The notes under the pieces were generated by a model. It saw only the letters and a program-made list of their open reading frames with translations, was not told where the DNA came from and ran no database searches. Below, one piece after another: positions 8,039 to 16,920 of a DNA stretch of 64,000 nt. The stretch spans positions 558,001 to 622,000 of the forward strand of contig NZ_JACIBC010000001.1 of the NCBI RefSeq assembly GCF_014195095.1, written 5' to 3'. The stretch's first letter is position 1. Each line of letters starts with the position of its first letter. Source of the stretch: Rhizobium sp. BK602 (GTDB lineage: Bacteria > Pseudomonadota > Alphaproteobacteria > Rhizobiales > Rhizobiaceae). A program made the translations under genes and the position numbers.

Positions 8039-8116
8039 AGTAGTCTATGCCACTATCCCAGAAAGCCCCAAGGGACATGCTCCCGACGACACGCGCCTAG
8101 AAGACAGGAAAACACC

Positions 8117-9292
8117 ATGACCGCGACTGCCAAACCCATCGACTTCCTGTGGTTCATTCCGACCTCCGGCGACGGCACCTATCTGGGGTCGACCGATCTC
8201 AACCGCGGGCCGGAAATCGGCTATCTCACGCAGATCGCCCAGGCGGTCGACCGGCTTGGTTATTCCGGCGTGCTGCTGCCGACCGGCGTCTCCTGCGAGG
8301 AGTCCTTCATCACGGCGGCGGCTCTGTCGGCGCATACCGAAAAGCTGAAATTCCTGGTGGCCATCCGCCCCGGCACGGCATCGCCGGCCTATTATGCCCG
8401 TCTCGCCTCGACGCTCGATCGCGTGTCGAACGGCCGCGTGCTGCTCAATATCGTGGTTGGCGGCAGCCCCGCCGAACTGGCGGGTGACGGCATTCATCTC
8501 GAGCATGACGAGCGCTATGCCCATGCCGACGAGTTCTTCACCGTCTGGGAAGAGCTTATGGAGAAGGGCTCTTCGACATTCCAGGGCAAGTACATCACGG
8601 CGACCAATGCAAGGCTCGGCCTGCCGCCGGTGCAGTCGCCGCGCCCGCCGCTCTATTTCGGCGGCTCCTCGGATGCCGGCATCGATTTCTCGGTCGGCCG
8701 TGTCGACAAGTATCTGACCTGGGGCGAGCCGCCGGCACAGGTGGCCGAAAAGGTCGAGAAGGTCCGCGCCGCCGCTGCCAAAAAGGGCCGCGAGGTCAGC
8801 TTCGGCATCCGCCTGCATTTCATCGTTCGCGAGACGGACGAGGAGGCATGGGCGGCCGCCGACCGGCTGATCTCCAAGCTCGATGACGAGACGATCCGCG
8901 AGGCGCAGGAGCAGTTCGTCAACCAGTCCGATTCCGTTGGCCAGAAGCGCATGGCTGCCCTTCATGGCGGCCGCCGTGACAAGCTGGAAGTATCGCCGAA
9001 TCTCTGGGCAGGCGTCGGCCTCGTCCGCGCCGGCGCCGGGACGGCGCTGGTCGGCTCGCCGAAGACGGTTGCGGCACGGCTGCGCGAATATCAGGAGATC
9101 GGCATCGAAACGGTGATCGGCTCCGGCTATCCGCATCTGGAAGAAGCCTATCGCGTTTCGGAACTGCTGTTCCCCGAACTCGGGCTGACCCGCGAACAGC
9201 AGCGGGCCGGATTCCGCAACGAGTTCGGTGCCAAGCAGATCTTCGCCGGCGGCAGCCATGGCGGCAATCTGAAGGTCGTTTCCGGCTCGTAA
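8117..9292 (+). CDS. ssuD: FMNH2-dependent alkanesulfonate monooxygenase
   Basis: A 391-residue flavin monooxygenase of the bacterial luciferase-like superfamily. It splits alkanesulfonates into aldehyde and sulfite with reduced FMN and oxygen. Recognisable blocks are the N-terminal [16 protein letters not shown], the [18 protein letters not shown] active-site strand, [12 protein letters not shown], and the C-terminal [12 protein letters not shown]; the length agrees with the E. coli enzyme (about 381). The flavin reductase SsuE is not encoded in this cluster, so reduced flavin must come from elsewhere. It heads the ssuDCB run, with 24 bases to ssuC. Confidence 0.95.
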   Translation: MTATAKPIDFLWFIPTSGDGTYLGSTDLNRGPEIGYLTQIAQAVDRLGYSGVLLPTGVSCEESFITAAALSAHTEKLKFLVAIRPGTASPAYYARLASTLDRVSNGRVLLNIVVGGSPAELAGDGIHLEHDERYAHADEFFTVWEELMEKGSSTFQGKYITATNARLGLPPVQSPRPPLYFGGSSDAGIDFSVGRVDKYLTWGEPPAQVAEKVEKVRAAAAKKGREVSFGIRLHFIVRETDEEAWAAADRLISKLDDETIREAQEQFVNQSDSVGQKRMAALHGGRRDKLEVSPNLWAGVGLVRAGAGTALVGSPKTVAARLREYQEIGIETVIGSGYPHLEEAYRVSELLFPELGLTREQQRAGFRNEFGAKQIFAGGSHGGNLKVVSGS

Positions 9293-9316
9293 CGCGAACA
9301 GATCAGGGAGATCCTC

Positions 9317-10153
9317 ATGTCGGCATTCGACACGTCCTTCGTCCGCGTTGCCGCGCAAAGCCGGGTCCGCCCGGCAAAGCCAGCGCGGCCGGCCATCTCC
9401 CTGGAGCGGTTTCTGCCCTTCCTGCTGCCGATCGTCATCATAGCGGTCTGGCAGCTCGGCTCGTCGATCGGATGGATCTCCACGCGAATCATGCCTTCGC
9501 CGGCAGCGGTCGTCGTCGCCTTCTGGCAGACGACGGTTTCGGGGCAATTGCCGCATAATATCCTCGTCAGCGCCGGCCGTGCCTTCAGCGGCCTTCTGGT
9601 CGGCGGCTCGATCGGCTTCCTGCTCGGCATCGCCAATGGCGTGTCGCGGCTGTCGGAAAAGCTGACCGACACGAGCCTGCAGATGCTGCGCACCATACCG
9701 CATCTGGCCATGGTGCCGCTGGTCATTCTCTGGTTCGGGATCGGCGAGGAATCGAAACTGTTCCTGACGGCGCTCGGCGTCATGTTCCCGATCTATCTCA
9801 ACACCTATCATGGCGTTCGCAATGTCGATCGCGGCCTGATCGAGATGGGCCGGGTCTATGGCATGAGCAATTGGACGCTGTTCAAGAAGGTGATCTTCCC
9901 CGGTGCGCTGCCGTCGATCCTCGTCGGCCTGCGCTTTGCGCTCGGCATCATGTGGCTGACGCTGATCGTGGCGGAATCGATCGCTGCATCCTCGGGCATC
10001 GGCTACATGGCCAACAATGCCCGCGAGTTCGGCATGACCGATGTCGTGGTGCTGACGCTGGTGATCTATGCCGTGCTCGGCAAGCTTGCCGATGTCGTCG
10101 CCCGCGCGCTCGAGCGCCGGGCACTGCGCTGGAACCCGGCCTATCAGAATTGA
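9317..10153 (+). CDS. ssuC: Aliphatic sulfonate ABC transporter permease
   Basis: A 278-residue inner-membrane permease with about six hydrophobic segments and the binding-protein-dependent transport signature. The cytoplasmic EAA-type loop can be seen around the [22 protein letters not shown] stretch, which docks to SsuB. The N-terminal 30 residues are basic and proline-rich and presumably cytoplasmic. A GGGAG site precedes the ATG. It lies 24 bases after ssuD and 10 bases before ssuB, consistent with a single transcript. Confidence 0.93.
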   Translation: MSAFDTSFVRVAAQSRVRPAKPARPAISLERFLPFLLPIVIIAVWQLGSSIGWISTRIMPSPAAVVVAFWQTTVSGQLPHNILVSAGRAFSGLLVGGSIGFLLGIANGVSRLSEKLTDTSLQMLRTIPHLAMVPLVILWFGIGEESKLFLTALGVMFPIYLNTYHGVRNVDRGLIEMGRVYGMSNWTLFKKVIFPGALPSILVGLRFALGIMWLTLIVAESIAASSGIGYMANNAREFGMTDVVVLTLVIYAVLGKLADVVARALERRALRWNPAYQN

Positions 10154-10163
10154 GGAGCCTCCC

Positions 10164-10967
10164 ATGACCGCCGCTGCATTGGAACGCCTTCATTCGGAGG
10201 CATCGGGGCTAGGGCTGTTGCCGGCAGGCGCAGCCGCCATCCGCATCAAGGGGCTGGAAAAGAGCTTCGGCAACAATCGCGTTCTGCGCGGTATCGATCT
10301 CGATATCCCCGCCGGCCAGTTCGTCGCCGTCATCGGCAAGAGCGGCTGCGGCAAGAGCACCCTGCTGCGCATCCTGATGGGGCTCGATGAGCCGACCGCC
10401 GGCAACCTGCGTTTCGAAGCCGGCAATGGTGCGGAATCCGCCCCGAATGCCCGCATCGTCTTTCAGGAGCCGCGCCTGCTGCCCTGGTTTTCCGTGGCCG
10501 ACAATGTCGCCGTCGGCCTCGGCGAGGGCGTACCGCAGGACGTGGTCCGTGCGGAGACGGCGGCCGTTCTCTCCGAGGTGCAGCTTGCCGAAAAGGCGGA
10601 CGAATGGCCGTCGCGGCTTTCCGGCGGCCAGCGGCAGCGCGTGGCGCTCGCCCGCGCATTGGTGAGCAAACCCGGCGTGCTGGCGTTGGACGAACCGCTT
10701 GGGGCCCTGGATGCGCTTACCCGCATCAGCATGCAGGAATTGTTGAACCGCGTCTGGCGCGAACTGGGCTTTACCGCCGTGCTGGTGACGCATGATGTGA
10801 GCGAGGCCGTGCATCTGGCCGACCGCGTCGTTGTGCTGGACGAAGGGCGCATCGTGCTCGATCTCGCCGTTCCCCATCCGCATCCCCGCCGCCATGGCAA
10901 TCCGGCGCTGGCCGAACTCGAGGGCCAGTTGCTGGCCGCGATCCTCGGAGATGCGCGGGCAGGCTGA
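10164..10967 (+). CDS. ssuB: Aliphatic sulfonate ABC transporter ATP-binding protein
   Basis: A 267-residue ATPase that powers SsuAC uptake. Walker A is GKSGCGKST (58-66), the Q loop lies at FQEPRLLPW, the ABC signature is [15 protein letters not shown], Walker B is VLALDEP, and the switch histidine is in VTHDVSEA. The start at 10164 is supported by GAGGAG at 10152-10157; the longer in-frame start at 10068 would lie inside ssuC. It is the last gene of the locus; the GST gene converges on it with no strong terminator evident in the 51-base gap. Confidence 0.94.
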   Translation: MTAAALERLHSEASGLGLLPAGAAAIRIKGLEKSFGNNRVLRGIDLDIPAGQFVAVIGKSGCGKSTLLRILMGLDEPTAGNLRFEAGNGAESAPNARIVFQEPRLLPWFSVADNVAVGLGEGVPQDVVRAETAAVLSEVQLAEKADEWPSRLSGGQRQRVALARALVSKPGVLALDEPLGALDALTRISMQELLNRVWRELGFTAVLVTHDVSEAVHLADRVVVLDEGRIVLDLAVPHPHPRRHGNPALAELEGQLLAAILGDARAG

Positions 10968-11018
10968 TCATGCCGCGACGGTTCTGATCGGACCGGGCGC
11001 CGAGCGTCCGTGAAGGCG

Positions 11019-11711
11019 TCAGCTCGTCGGGCTGTCCGGGCGGAACTGGGCGGGCAGCCTGTCGTGGTAGGGATAATACTGGAAATAGGGCATCGCCTCT
11101 TCCAGCACGCGCGAGAAGGATGGTCGCTCGAGCAGGCGCTGGTAATAGCTTTTCAGCCGGACGTGCTGCTCGCCGAAAGGCACGAGCGTCTCGGCGTAGA
11201 ACAGCGCGGGAGCGGCGGCGCAATCCGCCATCGTGAAGGCGTCACCGACGATCCAGAGCTTTTCGCCCAGTTGCTGCTCGATCATCCCATAGGCGGTGCC
11301 CAGCAATGCCTGCGCTTCCGCCACGGATCGAGGATCGCGTTCATCGTCCGGCCGCCGTTTATCGGCGACCATCCTCTGCATCGGTTCCTGCACATAGTGA
11401 TCGAAGAAGCGGTCCCAGAGGCGGACGCAGAGCGCATCGGTCGGATCGGGCGGCAGAAGCGGCGTCGGACCGGGATAATGCCGGTCGAGATATTCGATGA
11501 TGATGCTCGTCTCGGGAACGGTGCTGTCGAGCGTCTCGTCGCGCAGGACGGGAAACTTGCCGATCGGCCAGAGGCGCAGCAGCGAGGCGCGGGAGTCTTC
11601 GTTGCCGAGATCGATGATCCGGCTTTCGAAGGGGGTATCGTTTTCATAAAGCGCGACCAGCACCTTATGGCAGAACGAGGCGAGGGGATGCTGATAGAGG
11701 ATGAGCGACAT
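11019..11711 (-). CDS. Glutathione S-transferase family protein
   Basis: A 230-residue cytosolic GST. The N-terminal thioredoxin-like domain (1-80) includes YQHPLASFCHKV near the active site and the glutathione-binding VPETSIIIEYLDRHYPG; the C-terminal helical domain follows (about 95-225) with the conserved GDAFTMADCAAAPALFY, an N-capping and hydrophobic staple motif. Substrate and class cannot be told from sequence. It converges on ssuB. Upstream spacing of 130 bases to the methyltransferase gene suggests its own promoter. Confidence 0.9.
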   Translation of the reverse strand: MSLILYQHPLASFCHKVLVALYENDTPFESRIIDLGNEDSRASLLRLWPIGKFPVLRDETLDSTVPETSIIIEYLDRHYPGPTPLLPPDPTDALCVRLWDRFFDHYVQEPMQRMVADKRRPDDERDPRSVAEAQALLGTAYGMIEQQLGEKLWIVGDAFTMADCAAAPALFYAETLVPFGEQHVRLKSYYQRLLERPSFSRVLEEAMPYFQYYPYHDRLPAQFRPDSPTS

Positions 11712-11841
11712 GCGGTAGCCTTTCCTGCATCGAGGTCTCGCGAAGCATTACCCGCCGGATGGCGAAATAACGGATCGCTTGCCCTTGCGGAGGCATATTT
11801 ATCCGATTGGATCGCTATTCCAACCCCCATGCCGCCTCATC

Positions 11842-12666
11842 TCATTCCGCGATGAGGCGCGCTATGATCAGATGGCCCGGCGTCGGGTGTCCGTCTTCCA
11901 TGCGAACATTGATGTCGGTGATTTCGACGAGTTCGAAGCCGGTCGCCGTCAGGCGCTCGCGCACATAGGTTTCCGCATGGGCAAAGCGCTGGTGCGGCCC
12001 GACCATATAGGGGCGCCCGGCCAGCGTTGCCTCGGGCAGGGTCTCCGAGGAAAAGATGAAAAGCCCGCCCGGCGTCATGTTTTCGGCGGCGCCGAAGAAC
12101 AGCGGCTCCAGCGCACCGAGATAGGGCAGGACGTCGGTCGCGGTGATCAGGTCGAAGGGCTCCTCGTCGTTGTCGTCGAGGAAGTCCTCGACCTCGGCGA
12201 CGAACAGCGTTTCGTAAATGTCCTTCTCATGGGCGACTTCGACCATGTTTTCGGAAATATCGATGCCGGTGATGTCCTCGACGATATCGCGTAGCGTGCC
12301 GCCGGTGAGCCCGGTGCCGCAGCCGAGGTCGAGCATGCGCTTGAACGGACCAAGGCCGAGCGCCTGCAGACGCTGGCGCACGAGGACCGGGACATGATAG
12401 CCGAGCTGCTCGACGAGCACGTCCTCGAAGACTTCGGCATGCTGGTCGAATAGCGTCTCGACATAGGCGTCCGGTGCCTTTACCGGCGTCTCGCCGCGTC
12501 CCATGGAGGCGATGCGCACGGCCGCGCCGCCGTGATCCTCCGGGTCGATCGCCAGCACTTCCTCATAGGCCTTGACAGCGGCGTCGACATCGCCGGCTTT
12601 TTCCAGGGCCAGCGCGCGATTGTAAGCTTCCGCCAGCGCCTCTTCGTCGATTTTCTTCTTTGCCAT
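11842..12666 (-). CDS. TPR-containing class I SAM-dependent methyltransferase
   Basis: A 274-residue protein. Residues 8-45 form a tetratricopeptide-like helix pair (AYNRALALEKAGDVDAAVKA). The Rossmann-like methyltransferase domain follows, with SAM motif I LDLGCGTG at 112-119, an acidic residue in ITGIDISENM, and a post-motif DLITATDVLPYLGALE. The family is widespread in Rhizobiales with unknown acceptor. It is divergent from the DUF2270 gene, with about 150 bases between starts. The start MAKKK at 12666 is the only good candidate. Confidence 0.88.
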   Translation of the reverse strand: MAKKKIDEEALAEAYNRALALEKAGDVDAAVKAYEEVLAIDPEDHGGAAVRIASMGRGETPVKAPDAYVETLFDQHAEVFEDVLVEQLGYHVPVLVRQRLQALGLGPFKRMLDLGCGTGLTGGTLRDIVEDITGIDISENMVEVAHEKDIYETLFVAEVEDFLDDNDEEPFDLITATDVLPYLGALEPLFFGAAENMTPGGLFIFSSETLPEATLAGRPYMVGPHQRFAHAETYVRERLTATGFELVEITDINVRMEDGHPTPGHLIIARLIAE

Positions 12667-12813
12667 GAGTGATCAGTCCTTCGTTCGTCAGGGAGGCATT
12701 AAGGCGCTTGAAAGGCTTTTGCAATGGCTGCGATGAAGGAGCAAAATATTCGCTCGCAGCAGGGTCAGGCCATAAGACCTTTGCGCGAAAGAAGAAAAAG
12801 GGAGGAAAAAATC

Positions 12814-13539
12814 ATGGCCACTGAGCTCACCACGTCCCATCTCCTGGGTAGCGCCGCAGATCGAAAGCCGCCGCCCATGCCGGCGACGACGGGGGAGGTC
12901 ACCAATACGTTGAACCATTATTACCGCGGCGAGCTTGGTCGAATGACCAGTTGGCGCGATCGCATCGACCGGACCTCGAACTGGGCGATCACCGTCGTCG
13001 CGGCATTGCTTTCCGTGTCGCTGTCGACGCCGACGTCGCATCACGGCGTGTTGCTGTTCGGCATGATGCTGATCACATTGCTGCTGACGATCGAGGCGCG
13101 GCGCTATCGCTTCTTCGATGTCTATCGTGCGCGGATACGGCAATTGGAACGCAGCTATTTCGCACAGATTCTGGCACCTGAAGCCGATCTCAATCCTGAT
13201 TGGGCAGTATCGATCGCCAAAAGCCTGCGCGCACCGCGGTTTCTGCTCAACTATTTCGAAGCGATGCAGCGGCGTCTGCGGCGGAATTATTGCTGGATGT
13301 ATGCGATCCTGCTGTTGGCGTGGATCTTGAAGATCTCGACGCCGAAGCTGCAAACGGAGGGCGTGCCGCAAGAGCTGGCGCAGTCGTGGAGCTATATTGT
13401 CGACAACGCCGCGCTCGGACCGATCCCCGGTTGGCCGGTGATTGCAATGGTGGCTGCGTTCTACGCCGTCATTCTTTATGGCACCCTACGTCGCGGGCCG
13501 GATGACGGCGATTTTACCCATGGCGAGGCGCATGTCTGA
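12814..13539 (+). CDS. DUF2270 family membrane protein
   Basis: A 241-residue protein that I recognise as the DUF2270 family, of unknown function. It has paired hydrophobic segments at about 52-68 and 73-87 (separated by a short loop), then a long soluble stretch rich in Arg, then two more hydrophobic segments near the C terminus (about 158-172 and 205-222). The NHYYRGELGRMTSWRDRID block before the first segment is characteristic. The start at 12814 is supported by GGGAGG nine bases upstream; the in-frame ATG at 12724 lacks such a site. The gene converges on usg. Confidence 0.85.
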   Translation: MATELTTSHLLGSAADRKPPPMPATTGEVTNTLNHYYRGELGRMTSWRDRIDRTSNWAITVVAALLSVSLSTPTSHHGVLLFGMMLITLLLTIEARRYRFFDVYRARIRQLERSYFAQILAPEADLNPDWAVSIAKSLRAPRFLLNYFEAMQRRLRRNYCWMYAILLLAWILKISTPKLQTEGVPQELAQSWSYIVDNAALGPIPGWPVIAMVAAFYAVILYGTLRRGPDDGDFTHGEAHV

Positions 13540-13557
13540 TCCTGCTGGTAAGCCAGA

Positions 13558-13824
13558 CTAATGCAGGATGAGTTCTCCCTTCAGAGCCCGCCATTCCGTT
13601 GCCGAGATCAGCTTGCGGTGAACATAGCGCACCGAATGGAGGGGGCCGTCCAGCTTCTCCTGCCAGAATTTGAGAAAGCCGCGCATCTCCGGGAAGTTCG
13701 GAGCGAGATCATAGTCCTGCCAGATATAGGTCTGTAGAAATTGAGGATGATCGGGCAGACGGTAGAAGATCTGCGCCGTGGTCAGCCCATAGCCCTGCAA
13801 CTGCTTCTGCATGTCGTCGTGCAT
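13558..13824 (-). CDS. Usg family protein
   Basis: An 88-residue soluble protein of the alphaproteobacterial Usg family, with the conserved core IFYRLPDHPQFLQTYIWQDY, then APNFPEMRGFLKFWQ and PLHSVRY. The name comes from a gene upstream of trpF in other bacteria; no function is established. The start at 13824 follows an AGAGAGAC stretch, whereas the in-frame ATG at 13857 has no ribosome site. It ends 18 bases from the DUF2270 stop. About 200 bases of AT-richer DNA lie between it and the ABC transporter genes. Confidence 0.82.
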   Translation of the reverse strand: MHDDMQKQLQGYGLTTAQIFYRLPDHPQFLQTYIWQDYDLAPNFPEMRGFLKFWQEKLDGPLHSVRYVHRKLISATEWRALKGELILH

Positions 13825-13987
13825 GAGGTCTCTCTTTCTGTTGCCACTGCTTTCCATGACGGATGGTCACGGAAAAATGGAAGCAGCTCAAGGTAAACCT
13901 ATGCTTTATAAAAGTGTCGCAAAAGAAAATTTATTCACAAAAATCAATATGATAGCAGCATGGTCAGGCGAGTGCTGCCAAAGGGCT

Positions 13988-14011
13988 GGGCGGCATGGTC
14001 GGATGCCGCCC
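13988..14011 (-). terminator. Hairpin downstream of the amino-acid transporter operon
   Basis: GGGCGGCAT (13988-13996) and ATGCCGCCC (14003-14011) form a perfect 9-base stem with a 6-base loop, 10 bases past the last permease stop. On the minus strand it is followed by only a short T run (CCCTTT), so it may act as a transcript-end stabiliser as much as an intrinsic terminator. Confidence 0.6.
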
Positions 14012-14021
14012 CGGTTTCCGG

Positions 14022-14852
14022 TCAACGTTTCAGGTGCCGTGTCAGATAGGCTTCCATGCGCGCCCAGCCATTGCGCATGATCTCGACGATGGAAAGATAG
14101 AAGATCGCCGCCCAGAGATAGGTCTGGTAGTCGTAGGTCTGCGAGAAGGCGTAGCGCGTTTCACCCATCAAGTCGTAGACGGTGATGATGGAGACGGTGG
14201 CGGAGCTCTTGATCAGAAGAATGATCTCGTTGCCATAGGGGCGTAGTGCCACGATCAGGGCCTGAGGCAGGATGATCTTGTAGAAGGTGACGAGCTTGTG
14301 GAGGCCGAGCGATGCTGCCGCCTCGCTCTGGCCGCGATGGACGCTCTGGATCGCGCCGCGGACGATTTCGGTCTGATAGGCGGCAGTATTCAGCGTCATG
14401 GCAAACAGGCCGCAATTGAAGGGATCGCGGAAGAACCACCAGAGGCCGATATAATCGAGAAAGCCGCGAGCTTGCGGAAAGCCATAATAGACGATGAAAA
14501 TCTGCGCCAGCAGCGGTGTGCCGCGGAACAGATAGACGTAGCAATAGGTCAGGCCGTTCAGGATCTTGTTCTTCGACATTCTGGCAAGAGCAAGCGGGAT
14601 CGAAAGTATCGCGCCGAGAATGAAGGACGATCCCACCAGCTTCACGGTGATCCAGAGACCGTGCAGGAAGCGCGGGCCGAACTTGAAGAACTTGGCATTG
14701 TCCCAGTTGGTGATCATCATCGTGATCAGCGCAATGCCGAGCAGCGCCCAAAGGGCCAGGAAGAAATAGCCGGCGATGCGGGCCTTGGAGAAGCGCCGCA
14801 TGGTTTCCGGCGGCGCCGGCTGTGCCGGGATCAGGGCTTCAGCGTAACTCAT
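14022..14852 (-). CDS. Polar amino-acid ABC transporter permease (HisM-type)
   Basis: A 276-residue permease of the His/Glu/Gln/Arg/opine importer class. About five or six hydrophobic segments are present, starting with AGYFFLALWALLGIALI (about 28-45). The HisM/HisQ signature and EAA loop are seen at GAIQSVHRGQSEAAASLGLH. The start at 14852 (MSYAEALIP) overlaps the stop of the first permease by four bases, so the two are translationally coupled; the much longer in-frame reading frame reaching 15587 runs through the first permease gene and is not real. No ATPase gene follows. Confidence 0.9.
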   Translation of the reverse strand: MSYAEALIPAQPAPPETMRRFSKARIAGYFFLALWALLGIALITMMITNWDNAKFFKFGPRFLHGLWITVKLVGSSFILGAILSIPLALARMSKNKILNGLTYCYVYLFRGTPLLAQIFIVYYGFPQARGFLDYIGLWWFFRDPFNCGLFAMTLNTAAYQTEIVRGAIQSVHRGQSEAAASLGLHKLVTFYKIILPQALIVALRPYGNEIILLIKSSATVSIITVYDLMGETRYAFSQTYDYQTYLWAAIFYLSIVEIMRNGWARMEAYLTRHLKR

Positions 14853-15652
14853 CGGCGAAACTCCGCACGTTTTGCCCAGCGGTCGAGATAGGACAAACCT
14901 GCCGAGGAAATGATGGCAAGCACCAGATAGAGGGCGCAGGCGATCATGTAGAAGAAGAACGGCTCTTTCGTCGAGCGCACGGCAAGGCCCGTCTGGCGAA
15001 CGACATCGGTCAGCCCGATGATGGAAACATAGGATGTATCCTTCAGGAGGTTCATCCAGAGGTTCCCGAGATTCGGCAGGGAGATGCGGATCAGCTGCGG
15101 CAGGATGATCAGGCGCATCGTGCGGGCGCGGTGAAAGCCGAGCGCGTCGCCGGCCTCGTATTGGCCCTTGGGGATCGCCCTGAAGGCCGACAGCAGCACT
15201 TCCGAGCAATAGGCCGAGAACACGATCGAAAGCGCGATCATGCCGGCGATGAAGGCATTGATCTCGATCTGACCGGTATAGCCCACATAGGCCAGCGCCG
15301 TTTGCAGCAGGATCTGCATGCCGTAATAGATGATGAAGAGGGTCAGGAGCTCTGGCAGGCCGCGGAAGATGGTGGTGAAGACGCCGGCCGCCAGCCGCAA
15401 CGATCGTTCCTCCGACTGCTGCGCCAGGGAGACCAGGAAACCGATCACCAGGCCGAGCGGCAGGGTCAGAACGGCTACCGTGATCGTGACCTTGAGGCCG
15501 CCGGCGATCTCGTCGCCCCAGCCGGTATCGCCGCAGGCGATGACCGTGTTCTGGCCGAACAGTGTGAAAAGTCCGACCGGGCCGCATAGCGGGTCGAAAA
15601 TATTATTCAGCCAGGCCCATAAGGAGCCGAGCGCGGAAAACAATCCGCCCAT
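14849..15652 (-). CDS. Polar amino-acid ABC transporter permease (HisQ-type)
   Basis: A 267-residue permease partnered with the gene at 14022-14852. It starts with an amphipathic segment, then a periplasmic stretch with two cysteines, then the five-helix core beginning at TITVAVLTLPLGLVIGFLVS. The EAA loop is at SAFRAIPKGQYEAGDALGFH. The family forms heterodimeric permeases, which fits the coupled gene pair. It follows the binding-protein gene by 114 bases that contain a strong hairpin, which probably lowers permease expression relative to the binding protein. Confidence 0.9.
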   Translation of the reverse strand: MGGLFSALGSLWAWLNNIFDPLCGPVGLFTLFGQNTVIACGDTGWGDEIAGGLKVTITVAVLTLPLGLVIGFLVSLAQQSEERSLRLAAGVFTTIFRGLPELLTLFIIYYGMQILLQTALAYVGYTGQIEINAFIAGMIALSIVFSAYCSEVLLSAFRAIPKGQYEAGDALGFHRARTMRLIILPQLIRISLPNLGNLWMNLLKDTSYVSIIGLTDVVRQTGLAVRSTKEPFFFYMIACALYLVLAIISSAGLSYLDRWAKRAEFRR

Positions 15653-15712
15653 ACCGTATTTCCCCTCACGGCTTATGCCGTGTTGCTCTTATATAGCCCT
15701 TGTCAAACAAAA

Positions 15713-15738
15713 ACGGCGGAAGGGCAAGCTTCCGCCGT
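15713..15738 (-). terminator. Hairpin between binding-protein and permease genes (attenuating terminator)
   Basis: ACGGCGGAAG (15713-15722) and CTTCCGCCGT (15729-15738) form a perfect 10-base stem with a 6-base loop. Read on the minus strand it is followed by TTTTTGTTTG, a good intrinsic terminator tail. It sits 29 bases after the binding-protein stop and before the permeases, a common way to make excess binding protein. Confidence 0.8.
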
Positions 15739-15766
15739 CGTCTTTTCCCAAGGAATCGACGGCCGA

Positions 15767-16549
15767 TCAATCGCCGTAGACGTCGAAATCGAAATACTTG
15801 TCCTGGATCTTCTTGTAGGTGCCGTCGGCACGGATCGCTGCGATCGCCGCGTTGAACTTGTCCTTGAGCGCGGTTTCGCCCTTGCGGATGCCGATACCGG
15901 CGCCGATACCGTTGATTTCGGGATCGATCTTCAGCGTGCCGAGCATCTTGCAGCAGCTGCCGGCATCCGACTTGACCCATTCGGAGAGAACGACGACGTC
16001 GTCGATGACGGCATCGATACGGCCGTTGGAGAGGTCGAGCTTGTATTCGTCCGGTGACGGATAGAGCTTCAGTTCGGCGTCCTTCAGATGCGCGGTCGCG
16101 TAGTTGGCGTGCGTGGTCGAGGATTGCGCGCCGATCGTCTTGCCCTTCAGGGCTTCATCGCTCGTATCGGTAATCTTGGAATCCTTCGGCACGGCGATGG
16201 CCGGCGGCGTGTTGTAGTACTTGTTGGTGAAGTCGATGGACTTTTCACGCTCGGGCGTGATCGACATGGACGAGACGATGGCGTCGAACTTCTTGGCCTG
16301 CAGGGCCGGGATGATGCCGTCGAAATCCTGGTTCACGAAGGTGCACTTGACCTTCATCTGATCGCAAAGCGCATTTGCTATGTCGATGTCGAAGCCGACG
16401 ATCTTGCCGGAGGCGTCGAGCGATTCGTAGGGCGGGTAGGTTGCGTCCGTACCGATGACGATCGAATCGCCGTCAGCAAGTGCTGCGCCGGCGAAAAGCG
16501 ACATCGCTGCAAGCGATGCAGCAGCGAGAAGGCGAGTGGAGATGCGCAT
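15767..16549 (-). CDS. Amino-acid ABC transporter, periplasmic binding protein
   Basis: A 260-residue family 3 solute-binding protein. The signal peptide is residues 1-23 (MRISTRLLAAASLAAMSLFA, ending ALADG). The mature start VIGTDATYPPYESLDASGKIVGFDIDIANAL is the family signature, and two cysteine pairs are possible (CDQMKVKC and the CC in GSCCKMLG). Lysine/arginine/ornithine- or opine-type ligands are likely from the family; the exact ligand is unknown. The start at 16549 is preferred to 16660 because GAGAGGA precedes it and it begins the signal peptide. It is the first gene of the three-gene operon. Confidence 0.92.
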   Translation of the reverse strand: MRISTRLLAAASLAAMSLFAGAALADGDSIVIGTDATYPPYESLDASGKIVGFDIDIANALCDQMKVKCTFVNQDFDGIIPALQAKKFDAIVSSMSITPEREKSIDFTNKYYNTPPAIAVPKDSKITDTSDEALKGKTIGAQSSTTHANYATAHLKDAELKLYPSPDEYKLDLSNGRIDAVIDDVVVLSEWVKSDAGSCCKMLGTLKIDPEINGIGAGIGIRKGETALKDKFNAAIAAIRADGTYKKIQDKYFDFDVYGD

Positions 16550-16920
16550 TTTGATCCTCTCTGTTGGCGACCGGCGGCTCTTATTCTTCATGGGCGGCCG
16601 GTCGGAATGCAGCGGGCCAGCGGCCTGCCTTGGCGCGATATTCGTACTTTTTTTCCGCAAATTGCAACTGGAATTAAAAAGTCATTTCGCATCGCACACC
16701 GTCTTCAAAACGTTCGGAGCGATTTCAAAAACTGAACAAAAGCCGTCTGGCGCATTCAGGTAGGGTTAATTCACGCCTTCTAATAGTGCCGGAACAATGT
16801 GACCACCTGCCGCGATTCAACCCCAAGAATATCGAAAATCGGCCGGGATCATCAGGCATCACCTCCGCGGGCTTGGTTCCGCAACCTGGCGGAGAAAAAT
16901 GATAAAGAGGAGACCCATTG
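16550..16920. other. Intergenic region between divergent genes (371 bases)
   Basis: This gap holds the divergent promoters of the amino-acid binding protein and of the OmpA-family gene. It is AT-richer than its surroundings, particularly at 16650-16760. A ribosome site AAAGAGGAG lies just before 16921. I see no gene, tRNA or strong repeat in it. Confidence 0.6.

Noticed and set aside
8045..10165. 706-codon minus-strand frame opposite ssuD and ssuC
   Set aside because: It is a shadow of high-GC codons; ssuD and ssuC are well supported and their frames are in register with ribosome sites.
14853..15587. N-terminal extension of the second permease to 15587
   Set aside because: This would read through the first permease gene out of frame. 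The ATG at 14852 overlaps the first permease stop and gives a normal permease.
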